Source: an uncultured Emergencia sp.
GTDB taxonomy: Bacteria; Bacillota; Clostridia; Peptostreptococcales; Anaerovoracaceae
DNA: 8,614 bases
Reading direction: 5' to 3'
NCBI GenBank assembly: GCA_902476665.1
Contig: CABSEO010000059.1
Coordinates: 1-8,614 of the forward strand
Position 1 is the stretch's first letter, and each line of letters starts with the position of its first letter. The notes under the pieces are model-generated. The model made no database searches. It was not told the DNA's origin and saw nothing but the letters and a program-made list of their open reading frames with translations. The translations under genes and the position numbers were made by a program. Positions 1 to 5,236 of the stretch are shown in pieces.

Positions 1-1008
1 TCCACAGGTGCTGCGGCTGTCGCCTTCGTTGTTCTCACAGCCGCATCCTTGATTTCTGCAACCGCAGTCTGTCCCTTCTTCTTCTTCACAGCATCTGTTG
101 CGCAGCAGCAGAGCGTTACTATCATCGTCATATTCGCCGCATTCGCCCGGACGCTGTCTGCATCTTTCAAGATCGTCACATGGTATGTTTACACTTTCTG
201 CATTGGTTCTGAACAGCGTCTGTCTTGTAACCTGAACTTCTGCTACAGGTTCTGCCACCAGACAGCCTGTTACTGTCAGGCTGCATCTGTCGGAATGTTC
301 GTCTGTACAGATGACCGGGTTCAGGAGATTTGCCTTTGCAGAGAAAGAAAAATTGATAATCGGTGCAATTCCCCCTGTAGTGCATGGCAGACACAATTCG
401 GATACTGCAAAAGTGCTCTGCCCCGGAATGTTTACATAGACATTTTTCTTTGTGGTCATCAGCAGTTTAAAATGTTTGCAGATACCGCAGCCAAAAGCTG
501 TACCGCGCAGTACAATGGTCAGTCTTGCTCTGAATCCGCCAACTCCGGAAATGAGAAAGTATGCCTTTGTAGGAAGGCCTCTCTCCAGACAGGCACAGTC
601 CGAAATTTTTGTCATCAGCTCATTAGTAGATGCCATATATCTTTCGTTAAAAAAATCAAGGCCGTCTACAGGAAGACCGTCAACTGTCACATTGCATGGA
701 GAAATGCAGGATGGATCTGCAAGATCAAAGTCGCTGACAATGACTTCTGTACTGTCGATGACGAAGTTGAGATCACTATCCACGGCCAGCATAGAATCGC
801 CACAGTTGCAGTTACAGTTACAGTTACAGTTACAGTTGCAGCCGCCACCGCAGCTGCAGTGATCTTTCTCTTTGCTCTGCACGTCAAAGAACGTCAGCTG
901 CTGATCGAAATTGTCTGCAGTAGCTGTCAGAGATGACATCAGAGGACAGGAGTTTATCCTTACATCCGAGAAAACCTTATTCAGGTAAACCATTGATTCG
1001 TTATTCAT
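1..1008 (-). CDS. Cysteine-rich protein of unknown function, 3' end outside window
   Basis: I do not recognise this family. The frame runs from an ATG at 1008 down to base 1 with no stop, giving 336 codons; the C-terminus is missing. A GTGAGG ribosome site (1023-1018) lies 9 bases before the ATG. The protein has 31 cysteines in 336 residues. Residues 51-69 hold CSCGGG followed by a perfect CNCNCNCNCNCNC run. Residues 73-275 look like a folded, beta-rich domain (for example KAYFLISGVGGFRARLTIVL at 148-167) with cysteine pairs at 101/105, 138/140, 174/177 and 206/209. Residues 277-336 are acidic and rich in Cys, Gly and Asn, with CCEEEE at 306-311. There is no signal peptide or membrane segment, so the protein is probably cytoplasmic or assembled from within the mother cell. 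A cysteine-rich spore coat or exosporium protein, or a metal-binding protein, would fit; both are inference only. It diverges from the dcw cluster, so a shared function is not implied. Confidence 0.85.
   Translation of the reverse strand, partial: MNNESMVYLNKVFSDVRINSCPLMSSLTATADNFDQQLTFFDVQSKEKDHCSCGGGCNCNCNCNCNCNCGDSMLAVDSDLNFVIDSTEVIVSDFDLADPSCISPCNVTVDGLPVDGLDFFNERYMASTNELMTKISDCACLERGLPTKAYFLISGVGGFRARLTIVLRGTAFGCGICKHFKLLMTTKKNVYVNIPGQSTFAVSELCLPCTTGGIAPIINFSFSAKANLLNPVICTDEHSDRCSLTVTGCLVAEPVAEVQVTRQTLFRTNAESVNIPCDDLERCRQRPGECGEYDDDSNALLLRNRCCEEEEGTDCGCRNQGCGCENNEGDSRSTCG
802..840 (-). repeat. Hexanucleotide tandem repeat encoding (Cys-Asn)6-Cys
   Basis: Read on the minus strand, the unit TGYAAC is repeated six times and followed by TGT. 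It encodes alternating Cys and Asn at residues 57-69 of the cysteine-rich protein. The four central units are identical (TGTAAC), and the outer ones use TGC. The unit is a multiple of three, so strand slippage would change the number of Cys-Asn pairs without breaking the frame. Confidence 0.95.
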
Positions 1009-1040
1009 GTTTTATTACCTCACTTTATTTTTGACATCCT

Positions 1041-1110
1041 CGCAGAGTATAGGAAATGTTAGCTGGATTGGCTCTGCGCAGACATAGCATGCTGCTATGT
1101 AGCGGGCTAA
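1041..1110. promoter_or_regulatory. Nested inverted repeats upstream of the cysteine-rich gene
   Basis: The strongest element is a perfect 8-base stem, ACATAGCA (1082-1089) and TGCTATGT (1093-1100), with a 3-base loop. It is flanked by TTGGCTC (1068-1074) and GGGCTAA (1104-1110), which can pair with two G-U wobbles as RNA. A second perfect pair, CGCAGAG (1041-1047) and CTCTGCG (1072-1078), would compete with the outer stem. No T run follows on either strand, so this is not a standard terminator. It could be a structured 5' leader of the minus-strand transcript or an operator. Confidence 0.5.
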
Positions 1111-1112
1111 TT

Positions 1113-1142
1113 TATAGGTATGCAGTAAGCGATATTTAGGTG
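1113..1142 (-). promoter_or_regulatory. Weak sigma-K-like promoter match for the cysteine-rich gene
   Basis: On the minus strand, CACC (1142-1139) is followed by 16 bases and then CATACCTATA (1122-1113). The sigma-K pattern of Bacillus subtilis is mACm, 16-17 bases, CATAnnnTA. Here the -35 and the CATA match, but the final TA is one base too close. The site would give a leader of roughly 100 bases beginning just before the hairpin at 1100-1082. This is suggestive only, since such short motifs arise by chance. Confidence 0.25.
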
Positions 1143-1168
1143 CAGAAAAAGTTTTGTGCACCAGATAT
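1132..1168. promoter_or_regulatory. Imperfect palindrome, possible operator
   Basis: The core 1139-1162 pairs GGTGCA with TGCACC and AAAA with TTTT around a centre near 1150. Of 12 base positions per arm, 10 are complementary. ATAT at 1132-1135 and 1165-1168 extends the symmetry after a small internal asymmetry. No T run follows, so a terminator is unlikely. A dimeric DNA-binding protein site is the plainest reading. It overlaps the candidate minus-strand -35. Confidence 0.4.
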
Positions 1169-1213
1169 AGTACAAGATTCTTCGAAAGAAGGAGCGGTGA
1201 AAAAAAATATAAA

Positions 1214-1286
1214 AAAATGGAGGGATTTTTTATAAAAGTGGGGATTAAAACTTGAAAAGTGGGGGTGAGTGGTGTAAAATGGAGAG
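1214..1286 (+). promoter_or_regulatory. Phased TGG boxes, probable MraZ operator
   Basis: Five units of the form (A/G)TGG(G/A/T) occur with TGG starting at 1218, 1239, 1260, 1270 and 1280. Units 1, 2, 3 and 5 are each preceded by AAA. Spacings are 21, 21, 10 and 10 bases, so all five lie on nearly the same face of the helix. MraZ is known to bind short direct repeats (TGGGN in Escherichia coli, AAAGTGK-like in mollicutes) with about one helical turn between units, upstream of its own gene. The last three units form the classic 10-base array and cover the promoter spacer and -10 box, which predicts autorepression. Confidence 0.75.
1252..1280 (+). promoter_or_regulatory. Sigma-A-type promoter of mraZ
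   Basis: TTGAAA (1252-1257) and TAAAAT (1275-1280) are separated by exactly 17 bases; each matches the consensus at five of six positions. Transcription should start near 1287, giving a leader of about 40 bases. AT-rich DNA lies just upstream (TTTTTTATAAAA at 1226-1237). The TGG boxes sit inside the promoter. Confidence 0.7.
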
Positions 1287-1314
1287 GAATAAAATCGTAT
1301 CACTGACTTTAAAT

Positions 1315-1319
1315 GGAGG
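1315..1319 (+). promoter_or_regulatory. Ribosome binding site deciding the mraZ start
   Basis: GGAGG lies 8 bases before the ATG at 1328. An in-frame ATG at 1313 overlaps this site and has no good site of its own, so 1328 is the start. That choice also gives the conserved MFMG N-terminus of MraZ. Confidence 0.85.
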
Positions 1320-1327
1320 ATCGTTCT

Positions 1328-1759
1328 ATGTTCATGGGTACCTACAACAACTCAATAGACGCCAAGAACAGAATGATCGTGCCCTCCAAGCACAGAGATC
1401 AGCTGGGAGGCAGATGCGTACTTACCAAAGGCATGGATAAATGTCTCTACATTTACTCCATGAACGAGTGGGAGAAACAGATGGACAAGATAGAAGCCCT
1501 TCCTGAATCAGACCCGAAGGTAAGAGCGTTTATCAGACACTTTTGTGCCAATGCAGTGGACTGTGAGTTTGATAAGCAGGGGAGAATTGTAATCCCTGCC
1601 GAGCTGAAAGAATATGCGGGAATCGACAAGGATCTTGTCACCATGGGAGCCATGAGGAAAATCGAGGTCTGGAGCAAAGAAGTCTGGGATGCCCCGGACA
1701 ATGAAAATAAAATGGATTCTGAAGAATTTGCAGAATCCCTGGCGCAGTATAAGTTTTAG
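1328..1759 (+). CDS. mraZ: MraZ, transcriptional regulator of the dcw cluster
   Basis: MraZ is a ring-forming DNA-binding protein of the AbrB/SpoVT fold that controls the dcw operon from its first gene. The product is 143 residues, the usual family length. It has the duplicated family signature: D11-A-K-N-R15 followed by MIVP in the first half, and D82-K-Q-G-R86 followed by IVIP in the second. The start at 1328 gives the typical [15 protein letters not shown] opening. The gene is first in its operon, with a sigma-A-type promoter and phased TGG boxes directly upstream, so autorepression is likely. rsmH begins 8 bases after its stop. Identification is firm; the regulatory role comes from family knowledge plus the upstream boxes. 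Confidence 0.97.
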   Translation: MFMGTYNNSIDAKNRMIVPSKHRDQLGGRCVLTKGMDKCLYIYSMNEWEKQMDKIEALPESDPKVRAFIRHFCANAVDCEFDKQGRIVIPAELKEYAGIDKDLVTMGAMRKIEVWSKEVWDAPDNENKMDSEEFAESLAQYKF

Positions 1760-1767
1760 GGAATGTA

Positions 1768-2703
1768 ATGGAGTTTAAACACACTTCGGTTCTGTTGGAA
1801 GAATGTATCGAAAATTTGAATATCAAGGCTGACGGCATTTATGTGGATGGAACACTTGGCGGCGGTGGACATGCTGCTGAAATCTGCAAGAGACTGTCGG
1901 AGCAGGGAACACTCATTGGTATCGACCGTGATAGAGATGCCCTGAAAGCAGCAGAAGAGCGGCTTGCAGAATTCCGGTGCAGGAAACTCTTTGTGCAGAG
2001 CAACTATTCAGATATCAAACAGGTTCTGCAGCAGCTTGAGATAAAAAGAATTGATGGCGCATTGTTAGATTTAGGAGTATCATCCTTCCAACTGGACAAT
2101 TCCCAAAGAGGCTTTTCCTACATGCACGATGCTCCACTGGACATGAGGATGAGTCAGGATGATGAATTTTCCGCATATGATGTAGTAAACGGTTATAACC
2201 AAAAAGAACTGGCTCGTATCATTTCACGTTATGGTGAGGAAAAATGGGCTGCTCGTATAGCTTCCTTTATTGTAAACGGAAGAAAGAACGGGCCGATTGA
2301 AACCACACAGCAGCTTGTTGAACTGATTAAGTCGGCAATTCCTGCGAAAGCCAGAAGAGAAGGGCCTCATCCGGCTAAAAGAACTTTTCAGGCTATCCGT
2401 ATCGAAGTAAATGATGAACTTGGGCAGCTGGAAACGGCAGTGGACGATTTTTGCGATGTGCTTGCGAAAGAAGGACGTCTGTGTATTATTTCGTTTCATT
2501 CTCTTGAGGACAGAATTGTAAAGGAGATTTTTGCAAGACGGGCTGATCCATGTACCTGTCCGCCTGAGTTTCCTGTCTGTGTCTGCGGTAAAATTGCCGA
2601 TATCAGAAAAATATCTAAAAAGCCGATTCTTCCATCGGCAGAGGAACTGGAAGAAAATCCGCGTTCCAGAAGTGCCAAGCTTCGGGTATGCGAAAAGATT
2701 TGA
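1768..2703 (+). CDS. rsmH: RsmH, 16S rRNA (cytosine-1402-N4) methyltransferase
   Basis: RsmH (MraW) uses S-adenosylmethionine to methylate N4 of C1402 in the 16S rRNA P site. The 311-residue product has the normal length. It opens with HTSVLLEE (5-12), followed by the SAM-binding loop DGTLGGGGH (27-35) and the acidic end of strand 2, GIDRD (51-55). Further along come [16 protein letters not shown] with PLDMRM, the [12 protein letters not shown] segment and [12 protein letters not shown]. The C-terminal part has the [13 protein letters not shown] cysteine cluster, common in Firmicutes members. The ribosome site is weak (AGGG, about 6 bases before the ATG), and the gene starts 8 bases after mraZ, so translational coupling is likely. 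The stop is followed 10 bases later by the ftsL-like start. Confidence 0.97.
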   Translation: MEFKHTSVLLEECIENLNIKADGIYVDGTLGGGGHAAEICKRLSEQGTLIGIDRDRDALKAAEERLAEFRCRKLFVQSNYSDIKQVLQQLEIKRIDGALLDLGVSSFQLDNSQRGFSYMHDAPLDMRMSQDDEFSAYDVVNGYNQKELARIISRYGEEKWAARIASFIVNGRKNGPIETTQQLVELIKSAIPAKARREGPHPAKRTFQAIRIEVNDELGQLETAVDDFCDVLAKEGRLCIISFHSLEDRIVKEIFARRADPCTCPPEFPVCVCGKIADIRKISKKPILPSAEELEENPRSRSAKLRVCEKI

Positions 2704-2713
2704 TGAGGTAGCG

Positions 2714-3040
2714 ATGAGAAAACAGGATAAAAAGAGAATATTAACAGGAACAGTACTGATTGGGCTGATCTGTATCTTAATGGTTGTGATCACTGCCTAT
2801 TCAGCAGAACTGAAATGCGAAAATAATGAGCTTCTGACCAGCAATGAGGCAGTTCAGGGTGAGATTGACACATTGAATGTAAAAATTAAAAGTGCAAACA
2901 ATATTGAGCATATAGAAAAAGTTGCCACTGAGGAACTGGGTATGGTATATCCCAGCGAGGGTGAATGTGTGTATGTGTCAGACGCTGACATGCCTGACGA
3001 AAACTTTGCCATGGAGCTGAGAGAGCAGGCATATAACTGA
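2714..3040 (+). CDS. ftsL: FtsL-like bitopic cell division protein
   Basis: The 108-residue product has a basic N-terminus (MRKQDKKR), one membrane segment (about residues 9-30) and an extracytoplasmic coiled coil (about 31-70). It then carries IEKVATEELGMVYPSEGE (67-84), the tail motif shared by FtsL and DivIC. FtsL forms a complex with FtsB/DivIC and DivIB that activates septal transpeptidase and FtsW. The ATG at 2714 has GAGG 5 bases upstream. The frame is open further upstream inside rsmH, but that extension has no family features and would bury the membrane segment. FtsL sequences are poorly conserved, so the name rests on topology and on position between rsmH and the class B PBP. A DivIC-like protein is the alternative. 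An intrinsic terminator follows about 45 bases after its stop. Confidence 0.85.
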   Translation: MRKQDKKRILTGTVLIGLICILMVVITAYSAELKCENNELLTSNEAVQGEIDTLNVKIKSANNIEHIEKVATEELGMVYPSEGECVYVSDADMPDENFAMELREQAYN

Positions 3041-3056
3041 ATATGGAACGTATAAT
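3029..3056 (+). promoter_or_regulatory. Possible sporulation-type promoter at the end of ftsL
   Basis: GCATAT (3029-3034) matches the sigma-E -35 pattern kmATAT. After 14 bases, CGTATAAT (3049-3056) matches CATACAnT at most positions and contains a perfect TATAAT. No sigma-A -35 is present at the right distance. The problem is that the terminator at 3085-3123 lies just downstream of the predicted start. The site would therefore drive the PBP gene only by read-through. Low confidence. Confidence 0.2.
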
Positions 3057-3084
3057 AGTTTTGAGATAATTTCATAAATGCAGC

Positions 3085-3123
3085 AGCCAGACAACTAAAT
3101 AATTCTATCTGTCTGGCTTTTTT
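3085..3123 (+). terminator. Intrinsic terminator between ftsL and the PBP gene
   Basis: AGCCAGACA (3085-3093) pairs with TGTCTGGCT (3110-3118) to make a 9-base stem with a 16-base loop, and T3118-T3123 forms the T run. It ends the mraZ-rsmH-ftsL transcript, at least in part. The remaining 91 bases to the PBP start show no convincing sigma-A promoter; they carry a repeated TGCACA (3154-3159 and 3177-3182) and the ribosome site. Confidence 0.8.
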
Positions 3124-3214
3124 ATTACACAGGAAGTATTGAAGAAAGCACCTTGCACATTTTGGAGAAGCACTGGTGCACAGGAATGGAGATTACATAG
3201 GAGTTTAGAAATTA

Positions 3215-5209
3215 ATGGCAAAAGTAACAGGAAAAAACAAGAAAAGAGTTGTACTGACTTTCGGAATATTGGGGCTTCTGATAGTGCTGCTGGCTTTTCG
3301 TCTTGCATGGATTCAGGTGGTCAAGGCGGAGGAATACAGTGAGATTGCAATAGATCAGCAGACCAGCGATATTCCTCTTGAGGCTAAAAGAGGCTCTATT
3401 TATGACAGAAACGGAGAAGAGCTGGCTACCAGTGCCACCTGTTATACTGTGTGGGTCAGACCTTCTCAGATCAAAGAGACATATACCGATGCGGACATTC
3501 AGGAGCTTGCCGGAAAAATGGCACTGATTCTGGATATGGATGCTGAAGAGGTTGAAACTCTGATGAAGAAAGAACAGGCATTGGTCAAAGTGGCTAAATA
3601 TCTGGATAAAGAAACTGCTGACAAGATTAAGGAGCTGGATATATATGGCCTTGAAATCGCAGAAAATACAAAAAGATATTATCCGCTGGGAAACTTTGCG
3701 TCTCAGCTGCTGGGCAGTGTCAATGATGATAATGAGGGAAGAACAGGCGTAGAATATCAGTATGATGAGTATTTAAGCGGTGTTGCAGGCAGATGGATCA
3801 AAAATACCGACATCAATGGAAATACCCTGGCATACGGTGAGGAAAAGTATTATCAGGCTGAAGACGGACTCAATGTGGTTCTGACTATTGATGAAGTATT
3901 GCAGCATTTTGCAGAAAATGCCATTGCAAACGGCATGAAAGAAACCAAGGCCAACAGAATTATGTGTCTGGTTATGGATCCTGAAACAGGTGATGTGCTG
4001 GCTATGGCTACAAACCCTGGCTTTGATCCTAATAATGCCACCGAACCGGATAGTGCAAGCGAACTGAAAAAATTTGAGAAAATGACAGAGGAAGAGCAGA
4101 CCACATACCTGAATCAGATGTGGAGAAATCCTATCATCAGCGACACTTATGAGCCAGGTTCCACCTTTAAGCTGATCACCACATCTTCCGCTCTGGAAGA
4201 AGGTGTGACCACCATGAACACCACCTATCAGTGCAATGTTTCTTATGAAATCCCGGGCACCCACGAGGTGCTGCACTGCTGGAGCACAGTGCCACACGGC
4301 ACAGAAACACTGAAGGAGGCTGTGGGAAACTCCTGCAACCCCGTACAGATTCAGCTTGGGCTGGCACTGGGAAAAGAAAAATACTATGATTATCTGGAAA
4401 TGTTCGGAATCACCTCCACCAGCAAGACCAATATCGATTTGCCGGGAGAAGGAAATGCACAGGTGCAGTCTAAAGATGTCATAGGTCCTGTGGAGCTTGC
4501 CACCATGTCTTACGGTCAGGGTATCGCCATCACTCCGATTCAGCTGGTCACCGCAGTATGTGCCATCGGTAATGACGGCGTACTGATGCAGCCGAGAGTG
4601 GTAAAGGAACTGACGGATTCTGATGGGAAAACAGTTAAAACTTTTGAGACAAAAGAAATTCGAAAAGTGATCTCCTCTGAAACCGCAGAGGACATGAAGG
4701 AGATCATGGAGTATGTAGTATCAGAAGGCGGCGGAGGAAACGCTAAAATCGCCGGATACCGCATCGGCGGAAAAACAGGAACTGCCGATAAACCCTCAGC
4801 TTCAGGCGGATATTCAAGTGACACCTACTCCTCTTTTATCGGAATGGCGCCCATGGATGATCCGCAGTTTGTGATACTGGTGGTAGTAGACAGTCCGGAA
4901 GGTGTACAGTTCGGCAGTACTGCAGCACCTATTGCCAAAGAGTTTATGGAAAATGCCCTGCCTTATCTGGGGGTAAATCCGAAATATACGGAAGAAGAGG
5001 AGAAAGAACTGAAATCAGAGTACGTTTATGTACCTGATGTGACAGGAAAGAGCAGCAGTGATGCTATCGGAATTCTGGAAGGCAGCGGCCTTGAGTATAA
5101 GGTTACACCGAAGACTGACAGCGACAAGGCCTTTACCGTTGTGGATCAGTATCCGAAAGCAGGCAAGAAGATAAAGAAGGGCGGTACAGTATACTTATAC
5201 AGAGAATAG
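3215..5209 (+). CDS. spoVD: Class B penicillin-binding protein with one PASTA domain (SpoVD/FtsI family)
   Basis: This is a peptidoglycan D,D-transpeptidase of 664 residues. A short cytoplasmic tail is followed by one membrane segment (about 11-36). Next comes the class B N-terminal domain with its RGSIYDRNGEELA motif (59-71). The penicillin-binding domain has all three catalytic motifs: S316-T-F-K319, S373-C-N375 and K520-T-G-T523. One PASTA domain follows at about 605-662. Bacillus subtilis SpoVD has one PASTA domain and the divisional PBP2B has two, so the architecture favours SpoVD. Cys355 and Cys374, 19 residues apart next to the active site, match the SpoVD redox pair. However, no other class B PBP is seen in this interval, so it may serve vegetative division. 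GGAG (3200-3203) lies 11 bases before the ATG, a slightly long spacing. A terminator upstream separates it from ftsL. The symbol is tentative; the family is firm. Confidence 0.9.
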   Translation: MAKVTGKNKKRVVLTFGILGLLIVLLAFRLAWIQVVKAEEYSEIAIDQQTSDIPLEAKRGSIYDRNGEELATSATCYTVWVRPSQIKETYTDADIQELAGKMALILDMDAEEVETLMKKEQALVKVAKYLDKETADKIKELDIYGLEIAENTKRYYPLGNFASQLLGSVNDDNEGRTGVEYQYDEYLSGVAGRWIKNTDINGNTLAYGEEKYYQAEDGLNVVLTIDEVLQHFAENAIANGMKETKANRIMCLVMDPETGDVLAMATNPGFDPNNATEPDSASELKKFEKMTEEEQTTYLNQMWRNPIISDTYEPGSTFKLITTSSALEEGVTTMNTTYQCNVSYEIPGTHEVLHCWSTVPHGTETLKEAVGNSCNPVQIQLGLALGKEKYYDYLEMFGITSTSKTNIDLPGEGNAQVQSKDVIGPVELATMSYGQGIAITPIQLVTAVCAIGNDGVLMQPRVVKELTDSDGKTVKTFETKEIRKVISSETAEDMKEIMEYVVSEGGGGNAKIAGYRIGGKTGTADKPSASGGYSSDTYSSFIGMAPMDDPQFVILVVVDSPEGVQFGSTAAPIAKEFMENALPYLGVNPKYTEEEEKELKSEYVYVPDVTGKSSSDAIGILEGSGLEYKVTPKTDSDKAFTVVDQYPKAGKKIKKGGTVYLYRE

Positions 5210-5224
5210 ACGGAATATAGAATC

Positions 5225-5230
5225 GAGAGG
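5225..5230 (+). promoter_or_regulatory. Ribosome binding site deciding the murE start
   Basis: GAGAGG ends 6 bases before the CTG at 5237. No ATG, GTG or TTG in the murE frame lies between the PBP stop (5207-5209) and the GTG at 5312, and that GTG has no ribosome site. This site therefore points to CTG as the start. Confidence 0.75.
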
Positions 5231-5236
5231 ATTACA

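Larger units (their letters stand above)
1009..1327. other. Divergent intergenic region
   Basis: This 319-base stretch separates the start of the cysteine-rich gene from the mraZ start and contains no convincing gene. From left to right it holds the ribosome site of the minus-strand gene, inverted repeats at 1041-1110, and an imperfect 24-base dyad centred near 1150. An A-rich tract follows at 1200-1217, then the mraZ promoter with its TGG box array. The layout suggests separate control of the two directions. Confidence 0.85.

Noticed and set aside
802..840. CRISPR-like or regulatory direct repeat
   Set aside because: The unit is only six bases, there are no spacers, and it is fully explained as Cys-Asn codons within an open frame.
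49..936. Long plus-strand open frame of 295 codons
   Set aside because: It starts at a TTG with no ribosome site. It is exactly antisense to the cysteine-rich gene, whose own strand has a good ribosome site and a sensible protein. The repeated valine and threonine stretch is just the complement of the Cys-Asn repeat.
1023..1037. Second ATG and GAGG just upstream of the cysteine-rich gene (minus strand)
   Set aside because: It encodes only five codons before a stop, in another frame, with the GAGG directly touching the ATG.
1197..1235. Twelve-codon leader peptide frame (GTG start) upstream of mraZ
   Set aside because: AAGGAG lies only 2 bases before the GTG, which is too close. The frame is mostly an A-rich tract, and it lies upstream of the predicted mraZ transcription start.
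1313..1327. Earlier mraZ start at ATG 1313
   Set aside because: It overlaps the GGAGG ribosome site of the ATG at 1328 and adds five residues not found before the conserved MFMG start of MraZ.
2531..2713. Upstream extension of the ftsL-like frame into rsmH
   Set aside because: The extension overlaps the conserved C-terminus of RsmH and has no family features. The ATG at 2714 has a proper ribosome site and gives the normal FtsL topology.
3124..3214. T-box or other known riboswitch before the PBP gene
   Set aside because: No T-box core sequence or other known riboswitch signature is visible. The region has only a repeated TGCACA and a short GCAC-TG-GTGC hairpin before the ribosome site.
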